A stretch of 64,000 nt of DNA from positions 1 through 64,000 of the forward strand of contig JAURJT010000011.1 in NCBI GenBank assembly GCA_030832095.1, written 5' to 3'. The notes below the pieces were generated by a model. It saw only the letters and a list, made by a program, of their open reading frames with translations, did not search any database and was not told the DNA's origin. The stretch comes from Gammaproteobacteria bacterium. Lineage in GTDB: Bacteria; Pseudomonadota; Gammaproteobacteria; Burkholderiales; Burkholderiaceae_B. The translations under genes were made by a program, and so were the position numbers. Positions 47,731 to 55,623 of the stretch are shown one piece after another; position 1 is the first letter of the stretch, and each line of letters opens with the position of its first letter.

Positions 47731-48174
47731 CTACTTTTTAAGCGAGTCTCTGATTTCTCGAAGCAACTCGATGTCCTCGGGGGTCTTAGGCGGTGGTGCT
47801 GCCAAATCCATTTTGGCACGCGCGGTATTGATCGCCTTAACCATAAAAAAGATCACGAACGCCAGCAAAACAAAGTTAATGACGATTGTTAAAAAATTAC
47901 CCCAGGCAAACAAGTTAGCCCCGGCCTTTGTTAAGTCAGCGTATGTTTCAGGCCCCGCATACTGTGCGGGGCGAGACAGCACAATGTATTTGTTACTGAA
48001 GTCAACCGAACCGCCTACCAAAAAATTCACTAGGGGCATGACGATATCTTTGACCAAAGAGTCAACAATCTTGCCAAAAGCCGCTCCTACGATCACGCCC
48101 ACAGCCAAATCAACCACATTTCCGCGTAGTGCAAATTGCTCAAATTCTTTGAAAATTCCTTTTCCTTGCGCCAT
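47731..48174 (-). CDS. mscL: large-conductance mechanosensitive channel
   Basis: A 147-residue inner-membrane channel that opens under membrane tension to release osmolytes. It starts with [20 protein letters not shown], the cytosolic helix and first membrane segment, and the second segment is [20 protein letters not shown]. The C-terminal coiled-coil-like bundle [15 protein letters not shown] is conserved. It is convergent with the Nif3-like gene and divergent from petA. Confidence 0.97.
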   Translation of the reverse strand: MAQGKGIFKEFEQFALRGNVVDLAVGVIVGAAFGKIVDSLVKDIVMPLVNFLVGGSVDFSNKYIVLSRPAQYAGPETYADLTKAGANLFAWGNFLTIVINFVLLAFVIFFMVKAINTARAKMDLAAPPPKTPEDIELLREIRDSLKK

Positions 48175-48324
48175 TTCTGATTTCTCCCATAGAAAGTGCT
48201 GGCTCGGTCGGGCTATAATAAGGGGTTAAAACGTTTGCAACCAGACGAAAGATGTTTGTTGGGTAATGACTGCTAGGCGGCGTTGATAGGGTTAGGCCGC
48301 CCGCGCAACCACAAGGATAGGAAG

Positions 48325-48966
48325 ATGAGTCAGGATTCAGTTATGCATGACGACGAAGGTGCGGTTCCGGCCACGCTCCCGTCTGACCCCTCGCGCCGTC
48401 TCTGGATCGGCACAACCTGTGCGATGGGTGGGGTGGCGGGTCTAGCCGCTGCGGTACCGTTTGTCAGCACCTTTGCTCCGTCTGATCGCGCCCGCGCTGC
48501 CGGCGCACCAGTTGAAGTCGACATTAGCACCTTGGCGCCAGGCGAAATGCGCACTGTTGAATGGCGCGGCAAGCCTGTTTGGCTCATTCGCCGCACTAAA
48601 GAGCAACTCGATTCGCTCAAGCAAAATGCGGGTGAGCTCGCCGACCCAAATTCAAATCGCCCGGGTTTTACGCCTGCCTACGCAAAAAACGAATGGCGCT
48701 CGCGTAAACAAGAGCTCTTCGTCGCCGTGGGTATTTGCACCCATCTGGGCTGCTCGCCTACACCAAAGTTTGTCACCGGCCCACAGCCAAGTCTGCCTTC
48801 CAATTGGGATGGCGGCTTTCTGTGCCCCTGCCATGGCTCAACCTTTGATATGGCCGGCCGCGCGTTTAAAAATAAACCCGCACCCGACAATCTCGAAGTG
48901 CCTCCGTACCAATATTTAAGCGACACCCGCATTGTTGTTGGGGTTGACGAGAACAACAAGGCCTGA
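48325..48966 (+). CDS. petA: ubiquinol-cytochrome c reductase iron-sulfur subunit (Rieske)
   Basis: Carries electrons from ubiquinol to cytochrome c1 in the bc1 complex. 213 residues from the ATG at 48325, with AAGGA upstream. The twin-arginine type signal-anchor is SRRLWIGTTCAMGGVAGLAA, so export by the TatABC system encoded 4 kb upstream is expected. The 2Fe-2S ligands lie in ICTHLGCSP and CPCHGSTFD. First gene of petABC. Confidence 0.96.
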   Translation: MSQDSVMHDDEGAVPATLPSDPSRRLWIGTTCAMGGVAGLAAAVPFVSTFAPSDRARAAGAPVEVDISTLAPGEMRTVEWRGKPVWLIRRTKEQLDSLKQNAGELADPNSNRPGFTPAYAKNEWRSRKQELFVAVGICTHLGCSPTPKFVTGPQPSLPSNWDGGFLCPCHGSTFDMAGRAFKNKPAPDNLEVPPYQYLSDTRIVVGVDENNKA

Positions 48967-49022
48967 CGGTCTGTTGCTCACCCCCCACAACTTGACACTG
49001 AACAAGTAAAGGAACCGTTTTC

Positions 49023-50402
49023 ATGGCTGGCCATAAAACTGTCGAAACGACCGGACTGCTAGGTTGGATTGATCAGCGCTTTCCGCTGACATCCACATAT
49101 AAAGCGCACCTGTCTGAGTACTATGCTCCAAAAAACTTTAACTTTTGGTACTTTTTTGGCGCCCTCTCATTACTAGTGCTGGTGCTGCAAATCGTCACCG
49201 GTATTTTCTTGGTCATGCACTACAAACCCGACGCGCAGTTTGCGTTTCAATCCGTCGAATACATCATGCGCGAAGTGCCCGGCGGATGGTTTATCCGCTA
49301 TATGCACTCAACCGGAGCCTCGATGTTTTTTGTCGTGGTCTATCTGCACATGGTGCGTGCGCTGATTTACGGCTCATACCGCAAACCGCGTGAGTTGGTC
49401 TGGATCTTCGGTGTTGGTATTTTCTTGTGCTTAATGGCCGAAGCATTTTTTGGCTACCTCTTACCCTGGGGACAAATGTCTTTCTGGGGTGCACAGGTGA
49501 TTGTGAACCTTTTCTCGGCGATTCCTTTTATTGGCCCTGAACTCTCGATCTGGATTCGGGGTGACTATGTGGTGTCTGACGCCACTCTGAATCGCTTCTT
49601 TGCCTTCCATGTGATTGCCATTCCCTTGGTGCTGCTCGGCCTGGTTGTTGCGCACGTGATCGCCTTGCACGAGGTGGGTTCAAACAACCCAGACGGCGTT
49701 GATATCAAAACCAAAAAAGATAAGTATGGTCGTCCACTTGACGGCATCCCGTTTCACCCCTACTACACCGTACACGACATCATGGGTTTTATGGGGTTTC
49801 TTATCATCTTCATGGCGATTGTTTTCTTCGCCCCCGAGATGGGCGGCTACTTTCTTGAGTTCAACAACTTTATTCCAGCTGACCCACTCAAGACACCCTT
49901 GCACATTGCACCGGTCTGGTATTTCACGCCGTTCTACTCAATGCTGCGCGCCACGACCGACGACTTCACATGGGTGCTTGCCGGTTCCGCCGTGATAGCG
50001 GCACTCGTCATGTTTATTCGTAGCAAAGGCTTAGTCAAACTGATTGTGCCCGTCGTACTACTTGGCGTTGCCGTGTTGCTGCGCCTGATCGACGCCAAGT
50101 TCTGGGGTGTCGTGGCAATGGGTGGTGCGGTCGTGCTGCTGTTCTTCCTGCCTTGGTTAGATTACAGCCCTGTCAAATCCATACGCTATCGCCCGGGCTG
50201 GCACAAAACGCTTTACGGTATCTTCTTTGCCAACTTTGTTGTCTTGGGCTATCTCGGTACACAAGCGCCAACAGACGTCTTTAACTTGCTCTCGCAAATT
50301 GGTACGCTCATTTATCTGGGCTTCTTTTTCCTGATGCCTGTCTGGAGCCGTCTCGGAACCTTCAAGCCGGTCCCTGACCGCGTCACGTTCCACGCCCATT
50401 GA
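49023..50402 (+). CDS. petB: cytochrome b of the bc1 complex
   Basis: Membrane subunit with the two b haems and both quinone sites. 459 residues and about nine helices; the extra length past eight helices is usual in proteobacteria. Haem-binding His appear in HSTGASMFFVVVYLHMVR (first pair of the set) and FAFHVIAIPLVLLGLVVAHV. The Qo site PEWY-like motif here reads APVWYFTPFYSML, where the usual Glu is replaced by Val, as the motif in this group often varies. It follows petA by 56 bases. Confidence 0.97.
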   Translation: MAGHKTVETTGLLGWIDQRFPLTSTYKAHLSEYYAPKNFNFWYFFGALSLLVLVLQIVTGIFLVMHYKPDAQFAFQSVEYIMREVPGGWFIRYMHSTGASMFFVVVYLHMVRALIYGSYRKPRELVWIFGVGIFLCLMAEAFFGYLLPWGQMSFWGAQVIVNLFSAIPFIGPELSIWIRGDYVVSDATLNRFFAFHVIAIPLVLLGLVVAHVIALHEVGSNNPDGVDIKTKKDKYGRPLDGIPFHPYYTVHDIMGFMGFLIIFMAIVFFAPEMGGYFLEFNNFIPADPLKTPLHIAPVWYFTPFYSMLRATTDDFTWVLAGSAVIAALVMFIRSKGLVKLIVPVVLLGVAVLLRLIDAKFWGVVAMGGAVVLLFFLPWLDYSPVKSIRYRPGWHKTLYGIFFANFVVLGYLGTQAPTDVFNLLSQIGTLIYLGFFFLMPVWSRLGTFKPVPDRVTFHAH

Positions 50403-50421
50403 GCCTAACCTAATTTACGGA

Positions 50422-51282
50422 ATGACCATGATCAAGAAGCTGCTTTGTGCTCTTGCCCTGCTGATCACCTGCAACGCTGCCAGTGCTGCGGGCGGCGAGT
50501 TTCCCTTAGATCGCGCACCTAATCGCATCAACGAACTCACGTCGCTGCAAAATGGTGCCAAGCTGTTTGTTAACTATTGCCTAAACTGCCATAGCGCTGC
50601 ATCCATGCGCTATAACAAACTCAACGATATCGGCCTGACGGATGAACAAATCCGCACCAGCCTGTTATTTACAGGCGAAAAAGTCGGTGATCTGATGATG
50701 GGGTCAGTGGGTGTAAAAGATGGCAAGCGCTGGTTTGGTGTGATGCCACCCGACCTCTCTGTCATGGCGCGGGCAAAATCAGTCAATGCGGGTCCAACGG
50801 GCTCAGACTACATTTACACTTACTTGCGCACGTATTATCGCGATACAAGCAAACCAACGGGTTGGGATAACCTTGCGTTTCCCGCCTCAGCCATGCCCCA
50901 TGTGCTCTACGAGCGTCAAGGACCACGTGAACTCACCACCATCGTGACTCACGAGCACCCAGCACCCGGAGGCAAAGGCCCTGCAACCTGGGAGCGCGTC
51001 ACAACGACGTATGACTCACTGGGTTACGTCACGAGCAAAACCGAGGCGCTCTCAAATTATCGTGGTGCAGCGAGTACCGAGCATAAGTTCAAGAGCCTTG
51101 ACACCTCGCGTACGTCTGCCTACGACAACGACATTGCCGACCTCACAGCTTTCTTGACCTGGATGTCTGAACCTATCCAACAAAAGCGCAAGCAAATTGG
51201 GGTGTGGGTCTTGTTGTTCTTGGGTCTGTTTTTTGTCGTCGCGTGGCGCCTGAACGCCTCGTTCTGGAAGCACGTCAAGTAG
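50422..51282 (+). CDS. petC: cytochrome c1 of the bc1 complex
   Basis: Periplasmic c-type cytochrome anchored by a C-terminal helix. 286 residues. Signal peptide about 1-23 (ends SAAGG). The haem site is CLNCHSAASM, and the Met ligand lies in FPASAMPHVLYE. The C-terminal anchor is about residues 258-276 (IGVWVLLFLGLFFVVAW). An in-frame ATG at 50428 is an alternative start. A strong terminator follows. Confidence 0.97.
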   Translation: MTMIKKLLCALALLITCNAASAAGGEFPLDRAPNRINELTSLQNGAKLFVNYCLNCHSAASMRYNKLNDIGLTDEQIRTSLLFTGEKVGDLMMGSVGVKDGKRWFGVMPPDLSVMARAKSVNAGPTGSDYIYTYLRTYYRDTSKPTGWDNLAFPASAMPHVLYERQGPRELTTIVTHEHPAPGGKGPATWERVTTTYDSLGYVTSKTEALSNYRGAASTEHKFKSLDTSRTSAYDNDIADLTAFLTWMSEPIQQKRKQIGVWVLLFLGLFFVVAWRLNASFWKHVK

Positions 51283-51294
51283 CGTTTATTTCAG

Positions 51295-51335
51295 GGCCAG
51301 CGTCTGCTGAAGGTAGACGCTGGCCTTTCGTTTTT
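51295..51335 (+). terminator. petABC terminator
   Basis: An 11-base perfect stem, GGCCAGCGTCT with AGACGCTGGCC (51295-51305 and 51315-51325), and a nine-base loop, followed by TTTCGTTTTT. Strong rho-independent signal 12 bases after the petC stop. Confidence 0.93.
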
Positions 51336-51367
51336 ATCTGTAGTCATTTTTAGGACGGAAATCCAAT

Positions 51368-51979
51368 ATGATGGTCCTCTACTCCGGTACCACCTGCCCC
51401 TTTTCACATCGCTGCCGCTTTGTGTTGTTTGAAAAAGGCATGGATTTCGAAATCCGCGATATCGACTTATTCAACAAGCCTGAAGATATTGCCGTGATGA
51501 ATCCCTACGGACAGGTGCCAATCTTGGTTGAACGTGATTTGATCCTGTATGAGTCAAACATCATCAACGAATATATTGACGAACGCTTTCCTCATCCGCA
51601 ATTGATGCCTGCTGATCCAGTCATGCGTGCGCGTACACGTTTATTTTTGTACAACTTTGAAAAAGAGTTGTTTATTCATGTCGCGGCACTCGAAGACCGC
51701 GCTGTACGCGCTGATGAAAAACGTATGAACGTCGCACGCGCAGCGGTACGCGATCGTTTGTCGCAACTTGCGCCTTTACTTCTTAAAAACAAGTACATGC
51801 TCGGCGAAGAGTTCTCGATGCTTGACGTTGCTATGGCACCTTTGCTCTGGCGTCTGGATCACTACGGTATCGAATTACCAAAAACAGCAGCCCCGATTCA
51901 AAAGTATGGCGAGCGTATTTTTTCACGCCCAGCGTATATTGAGGCGCTGACGCCGTCAGAAAAAGTGATGCGTCGTTAA
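51368..51979 (+). CDS. sspA: stringent starvation protein A (GST-like)
   Basis: A 203-residue protein with a glutathione-S-transferase fold. It binds RNA polymerase in E. coli and helps acid and starvation survival; the same role is inferred here. The N-terminal thioredoxin-like part has YSGTTCPFSHRCRFVLFEKG, where Cys-Pro-Phe-Ser is the usual SspA site. The C-terminal helical part holds LGEEFSMLDVAMAPLLWRLD. It precedes sspB by 11 bases, the usual pair. Confidence 0.95.
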   Translation: MMVLYSGTTCPFSHRCRFVLFEKGMDFEIRDIDLFNKPEDIAVMNPYGQVPILVERDLILYESNIINEYIDERFPHPQLMPADPVMRARTRLFLYNFEKELFIHVAALEDRAVRADEKRMNVARAAVRDRLSQLAPLLLKNKYMLGEEFSMLDVAMAPLLWRLDHYGIELPKTAAPIQKYGERIFSRPAYIEALTPSEKVMRR

Positions 51980-51990
51980 TCAGCACCGCA

Positions 51991-52455
51991 ATGGCCGAAA
52001 CCTCTACCAAACCGTACATGATTCGTGCACTGCACGAATGGTGTACTGATAACGGGTACACGCCTCACATCGTTGTGCGTGTTGATCAAAATACGATGGT
52101 GCCACCCGCCCATATCCGAGATGGTCAGATCACGCTCAATATTGGCATGATGGCAACCAAGAGTCTGGTCTTAGGCAACGACAGCATCGAGTTTCAGGCA
52201 CGCTTTAACGGTGTGACTGAGAACCTCTACGTCCCTGTTGGTGCGGTGACGGCAATCTATGCGCGCGAAACCGGCGCTGGCATGGGCTTTGAGGTTGAAG
52301 AGCCTAGCACTGACAACGCACCAGCGACTAACTCCTCGACGGCTGGTTTTGCAGGCGGTGCTCAGGCACAAGCGCCTGAAACTGTGTCTCCTTCAGCTAC
52401 ACCCAGCGCCACGGCCACCGACCCAAAACGGCCCACACTCACGATTGTTAAGTAG
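51991..52455 (+). CDS. sspB: ClpXP protease specificity-enhancing factor SspB
   Basis: Adaptor that delivers ssrA-tagged proteins to ClpXP. 154 residues: folded domain (about 5-110) with KPYMIRALHEWCTDNGYTPH and the later FNGVTENLYVPVGAVTAIYA; a flexible Ala/Pro/Thr linker; and the C-terminal ClpX-binding tail RPTLTIVK. It is co-transcribed with sspA. A TATAAT at 52494-52499 after it may be the -10 box of the tRNA promoter. Confidence 0.96.
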   Translation: MAETSTKPYMIRALHEWCTDNGYTPHIVVRVDQNTMVPPAHIRDGQITLNIGMMATKSLVLGNDSIEFQARFNGVTENLYVPVGAVTAIYARETGAGMGFEVEEPSTDNAPATNSSTAGFAGGAQAQAPETVSPSATPSATATDPKRPTLTIVK

Positions 52456-52546
52456 CGATATCTGTAAACAAAAAACGTTTGCCATAATTCATTTATAATT
52501 CGGCGCTCTGTTGTTAGTTTTTGCTAACACTAGCCAGCAGTAAATT

Positions 52547-52622
52547 GCCGGAGTAGCTCAGTTGGTAGAGCAGCTCACTTGTAATGAGAAGGTCGAGGGT
52601 TCGATTCCTTTCTCCGGCACCA
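52547..52622 (+). tRNA. tRNA-Thr (anticodon TGT)
   Basis: A 76-base cloverleaf. The acceptor stem is GCCGGAG with CTCCGGC, the D-arm has AGCTCAGTTGGTAGAGC, the anticodon loop is CTTGTAA with anticodon TGT, the T-arm has GGTTCGATT, and the CCA end is encoded. The gene lies at the left edge of the accessory region and tRNA genes are common insertion targets. Confidence 0.96.
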
Positions 52623-52631
52623 GTTCCAGCC

Positions 52632-52671
52632 AAGGCCTCGAAGCGTAAATGCTCTGAGGCCTTTTGTTTTT
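52632..52671 (+). terminator. tRNA-Thr terminator
   Basis: Stem AAGGCCTC with GAGGCCTT (52632-52639 and 52656-52663) around a 16-base loop, then TTTTGTTTTT. It lies nine bases after the tRNA CCA end and seals it off from the region to the right. Confidence 0.8.
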
Positions 52672-52776
52672 GCGGCCGTCGGTGTCTGTCGGAACCACCC
52701 ATTACCGTCTTCAACACCTTCCCAATGCCCGTTAGACTTCAAGCTCACCGAAACATCAGTGACCTAGCCGTTGGGG

Positions 52777-52971
52777 CTAACAAGAATGACGCAGACAATG
52801 AAGATACTGCCAAGGCTGGCTTGCATAAGTCTGAAGACCCGCCGCCCAGCCTGCCCCAAAACTGCGGGGCGGTTCTGGCGGTTCACCAGATCCTTGCGCG
52901 CCTCCCGCAGCCAACTCTAGCGCCTCATCAGAGACCTCTTGCACGACAACTTGCTCAAGCTCAGTATTCAC
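52777..52971 (-). CDS. candidate RiPP precursor peptide 1
   Basis: A 64-residue peptide starting at a GTG (52969-52971) with AGGAG seven bases upstream. The leader reads MNTELEQVVVQEVSDEALEL (1-20) then AAGG (21-24), a double-glycine-type cleavage site like those of peptide-bacteriocin and Nif11-like leaders. The core (about 25-64) is Gly/Pro-rich near its start, then has R36-S-F-G-A-G-W42, two further Trp/Tyr and the ending HCLRHSC. The first 27 residues match precursor 2 (54186-54338) at 22 positions, while the cores differ. No known family was recognised for the core. It is divergent from the oxygenase gene. Confidence 0.72.
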   Translation of the reverse strand: MNTELEQVVVQEVSDEALELAAGGAQGSGEPPEPPRSFGAGWAAGLQTYASQPWQYLHCLRHSC

Positions 52972-53114
52972 AGCAGACTCCTAGGTTGTGTGCCCGCGCA
53001 CAGTATTATTTGGGTTGCCAATCAGCAAAGTATAGACCCGAAATATTGCGAATCTAACTCAGCGAATCCTAGCCCGAGCTCAGTCTGTAGCGTTTGGTAG
53101 CTTACTCAAAGCTC

Positions 53115-53306
53115 TTAATATGTCTCAATCTCGGGCCACTGCGTGACTTTTACAGACAACCAGGCATGCCCCTCGACTTCTGCTGCACTATACTCGGCTA
53201 GATGTAAAGGCAAGAGTGAGCTTGTGGCCACGTGCACGTTAAGATCAGCGACGGGTTCGCTCTTAAGCCAATCTTCAGAAGAAAAGTGATTAATCGTTTT
53301 TTGTAA
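53115..53306 (-). pseudogene. C-terminal remnant of an unidentified gene
   Basis: The 345-base gap 52972-53316 holds one open stretch of 63 codons on the minus strand, ending TAA at 53115. It has no credible start: no ATG, and only two GTG codons late in the frame, without ribosome site. The peptide looks like real protein (FSSEDWLKSEPVADL, then AEYSAAEVEGHAWLSV, ending WPEIETY). The GHAWLSV piece recalls the HAWxE block around the catalytic His of transglutaminase-like leader peptidases such as lasso-peptide B2, but this is a weak likeness. It may be the tail of a lost pathway gene cut off by arrival of the oxygenase gene, whose 5' end overlaps its open frame. Confidence 0.3.
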
Positions 53307-53316
53307 AGAAAAGAAG

Positions 53317-54180
53317 ATGGATAATTGCGATTTGAATCTATATGCTGAGCCCCTACCTCAGATCAGTCTTAAAGAATTAGTCGACAGCGGCGACGATCTT
53401 TTCACTCGATGTGTAGAGGGCAAGAAGCCGTTGTTGATCACCAAGGCGTATGAAGTCTTTCCAAGCCTTGCAACCTGGAGCCCAGAGTTTCTTCGTCAAA
53501 AAATAGGTTCCAAAATCATCCACGTCATGACCTCTAAGACAGGTCTGTTTCAAGAGTACTACGACGAAACTAAGATGAGTTTTAGTGATTACGTCAATGA
53601 AATTGAAGCTGATAATCCAAACCCTGCACGGAAGTTATATATGGGCAGCCAGCCAGTGGCTCAGTTTTTTCCTGAGCTACTGCCAGACATTCATTTTGAT
53701 AACTTGTTGCCGAAGGATAGGCCAGGCCTGAGGGATCTTTGGTATGGCCCTGGTGGCAATACCACAGGCCTACATTTTGACCCTCAGTATAATTTTTTTA
53801 TTCAACTGTATGGCCCTAAAAGATTTCTGCTAAGCGAGCCTAGTAGCTTTTCGAATTTATCGCCTCGCTCAGCGTTTTCGACTTATCCGCGGGTCACAGA
53901 TTTCAATCCTCTCAAACCAGATTTCACACGCTTTCCAAAAGCCCGCCAGGTGAAGTTTTACGATGTCACGATGGAGCCAGGTAGCATCTTGTATCTTGCT
54001 CCGTACTGGTGGCATCAAGTGATGAGTTACAGCACCATTATTTCTCTAAATATATGGTTAGAGACGCCTAAACTTATGGCTGAAAGGGGCTCTTTGCAGA
54101 TGTTCCCAACCTACCTAAAGGCCTTTCTAGGAAAAACTCTTTTTGCTGAGAAACGCCCGAAAAAATCTGCACAAACATAG
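53317..54180 (+). CDS. cupin_8/JmjC-type Fe(II)/2-oxoglutarate oxygenase
   Basis: A 287-residue soluble protein of the cupin_8 (FIH/JmjC-like) family, which hydroxylates protein side chains using Fe(II), O2 and 2-oxoglutarate. The iron site is complete: H153 and D155 in NTTGLHFDPQYNFF and the distal H233 in APYWWHQVMSY. K168 in YGPKRFLL is the expected 2-oxoglutarate contact. The N-terminal part (about 1-110) is the usual helical lead-in. It is convergent with precursor 2 (five bases between stops) and divergent from precursor 1, so it lies between the two peptides it may hydroxylate. Ribosome site weak; visibly AT-richer than sspAB. Confidence 0.85.
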   Translation: MDNCDLNLYAEPLPQISLKELVDSGDDLFTRCVEGKKPLLITKAYEVFPSLATWSPEFLRQKIGSKIIHVMTSKTGLFQEYYDETKMSFSDYVNEIEADNPNPARKLYMGSQPVAQFFPELLPDIHFDNLLPKDRPGLRDLWYGPGGNTTGLHFDPQYNFFIQLYGPKRFLLSEPSSFSNLSPRSAFSTYPRVTDFNPLKPDFTRFPKARQVKFYDVTMEPGSILYLAPYWWHQVMSYSTIISLNIWLETPKLMAERGSLQMFPTYLKAFLGKTLFAEKRPKKSAQT

Positions 54181-54185
54181 ACCGA

Positions 54186-54338
54186 TCATTGCTGAGAGAT
54201 TTCTCGTGAACACCAACATCCAAAGGTGTATCCGCGCTTAATAAAAGAGCCAAGCCCTCCCTGCGCACTGCCCGCCGCTAGCTCCAGCGCCTCATCAGAG
54301 ACATCCTGTACGACAACTTCATCGAGTTCATTGTTCAT
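54186..54338 (-). CDS. candidate RiPP precursor peptide 2
   Basis: A 50-residue peptide found by reading the gap; it starts ATG at 54336-54338 and stops TGA at 54186-54188. Leader: MNNELDEVVVQDVSDEALEL (1-20), then AAGS (21-24), matching precursor 1 at 22 of the first 27 residues. The core (about 25-50) is AQGGLGSFIKRGYTF then GCWCSREISQQ, with K34-R35, two Cys in CWC and R45. R35...F39-G40...W42 lines up with R36-x-F38-G39...W42 of precursor 1. A good promoter (54385-54413) lies 47 bases upstream; the ribosome site is weak. A similar pair of leader with changed core is the usual mark of a RiPP precursor family. Confidence 0.72.
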   Translation of the reverse strand: MNNELDEVVVQDVSDEALELAAGSAQGGLGSFIKRGYTFGCWCSREISQQ

Positions 54339-54384
54339 CGTGAATCCAAAGTGTGAAATTTAGGAAGCCAAATATTCATGCTAT

Positions 54385-54413
54385 TTTATAACGTAGGTCT
54401 GGTGTCATAGCAA
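54385..54413 (-). promoter_or_regulatory. promoter of precursor 2
   Basis: Reading leftwards: TTGCTA (-35, 54408-54413), a 17-base spacer and TATAAA (-10, 54385-54390). Good sigma-70 spacing and sequence. It gives a leader RNA of about 40 bases before the precursor 2 start and lets the peptide be made apart from the enzyme genes upstream. Confidence 0.6.
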
Positions 54414-54453
54414 ACCTTCACATTGTGTTAGCGAGTACTGTTCTTGAGTGTGC

Positions 54454-55089
54454 CTAAACACTTTGCACTGAAATCTCGTAATCAGAAAGGATCGCTCTTA
54501 ATATTTGATCGCCTGTTTCATGGCTTGCAGAAAAAACTGTGCCGTGTAAACCTACCGATCGGGCGGCAACCACGTTGGCTTCTTGATCATCAATAAACAG
54601 TATCGTGTGTGGCGGTTTGCCCAGTTCAGCAAGGACCGACTCGAAATATCTTGGATCAGGTTTCACGAAGCCTAAGTCACAAGAGTAAAACTCTTTATCA
54701 AAACAGTTTGAGTACCCTAAACTTTTAGACATAAAACGTGCGCGATGTGACTGCTGGTTACTTGCTAAACAACATAAAACTCCGCGCGATCTCAACGCAC
54801 TGATTGTTGACAGGATGGCTGCGCTGGGCTTGATCTGTGTCGATAGCGTTAACACCTGCTCGACACCTTGCAAAAGATCCCAACGCTCAAGTAGCTCGAC
54901 CAGATCTTCTTGAAAGTCTCCTTTGCCATCTAGTGATGCACGCTCGATCAGAAACATCTCAGTAAAAAACTGCTCTGCCTCGTTTGCTCGCGAACCAAGA
55001 AGATTGCGAAACACGAACTCGTAATCACCCGCAGGATATTGCAGCACTCCATCGGCATCAAATAGGATCGTAGAAATTTTTGAATGCAT
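54454..55089 (-). CDS. HAD-family phosphatase (subfamily IA)
   Basis: A 211-residue HAD hydrolase; all four motifs are visible: I FDADGVLQYP (nucleophile and acid Asp), II LASNQQ, III GFVKPDPRYFE (Lys) and IV ILFIDDQEANVVAA. The helical cap between I and II marks subfamily IA, phosphatases of small sugar or nucleotide phosphates. I chose the ATG at 55089; a TTG at 55113 would overlap the HIT gene by seven bases. It is co-transcribed with the HIT gene and followed by precursor 2. In context it could remove a 5-phosphate left on ribose after HIT cleavage; this is inference. Confidence 0.88.
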   Translation of the reverse strand: MHSKISTILFDADGVLQYPAGDYEFVFRNLLGSRANEAEQFFTEMFLIERASLDGKGDFQEDLVELLERWDLLQGVEQVLTLSTQIKPSAAILSTISALRSRGVLCCLASNQQSHRARFMSKSLGYSNCFDKEFYSCDLGFVKPDPRYFESVLAELGKPPHTILFIDDQEANVVAARSVGLHGTVFSASHETGDQILRAILSDYEISVQSV

Positions 55090-55106
55090 GGCGTGATCGA
55101 TCTGCC

Positions 55107-55562
55107 TCACCAAAAGGGCACTCGTAACTGCCGGCCGCCAAGAAGATGGATATGAAGGTGATATACCGTTTGAAGTCCTTGAGGATTGGTATTGATGACC
55201 AAGCGAAACCCCGACTCAGCAATCCCGTGCTGGATGGCTGTTTCCTTTGCCAATTGAATCATTTCTGCCACTAAGTCTTCTGGGGCCTCTAAGATAGAGA
55301 TGATTCTTTCTTTTGGTATCACTAGAAAATGAATCGGTGCGCGAGGTTTTTTATCACGAATCACAGCAGCGCGTGCAGACTCATTGACATATCCGCCCTC
55401 GAGATTTTCTATAAAAGGGCTTGGTTTTTTTATCGCCTGATCTCGATGAGTATAAAACCTATGCTCACGGATTCTGAACCCAATTGCTTTGATAGGCGTT
55501 GCTAATTCGCCGACTAGCACTCCAAGCAAAAGAAACAACACGCAATAGTAAAGTGTTTCCAA
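55107..55562 (-). CDS. membrane-anchored HIT-family hydrolase
   Basis: A 151-residue histidine-triad protein with an unusual front. Residues 4-22 form a membrane helix (YYCVLFLLLGVLVG) where normal HinT has the CxxC zinc end. The HIT fold starts near residue 58. The triad H135-L-H137-I-H139 is intact in VYHLHIHLLGG, and PIHFLVIPKERI is the usual preceding strand. HIT enzymes split AMP from phosphoramidates or mixed anhydrides, and some branches (Fhit, aprataxin) cut pyrophosphate-linked AMP. The start is TTG with AGGA eight bases upstream. It lies 61 bases after the transferase gene and overlaps or abuts the HAD gene. Confidence 0.85.
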   Translation of the reverse strand: METLYYCVLFLLLGVLVGELATPIKAIGFRIREHRFYTHRDQAIKKPSPFIENLEGGYVNESARAAVIRDKKPRAPIHFLVIPKERIISILEAPEDLVAEMIQLAKETAIQHGIAESGFRLVINTNPQGLQTVYHLHIHLLGGRQLRVPFW

Positions 55563-55623
55563 AACGCGATTCCTAAATTTTAACGTTAGACAAGGGCTAG
55601 ATCTTATTCTAGGTTCGGTGACC

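Noticed and set aside
52514-52717. Minus-strand reading frame of 67 codons over the tRNA-Thr gene
   Set aside because: It is the antisense of the tRNA; peptides of the form GAGERNRTLDLLITSELLYQLSY are a well-known artefact of this tRNA.
52584-53057. Plus-strand frame of 157 codons across the tRNA end and precursor 1
   Set aside because: It starts inside the tRNA, runs through its terminator and is antisense to precursor 1; composition is unlike a protein.
54074-54268. Minus-strand frame of 64 codons overlapping precursor 2 and the oxygenase end
   Set aside because: It is in another frame from precursor 2, lacks a ribosome site and shares no leader; the shared-leader frame at 54186-54338 explains the region.
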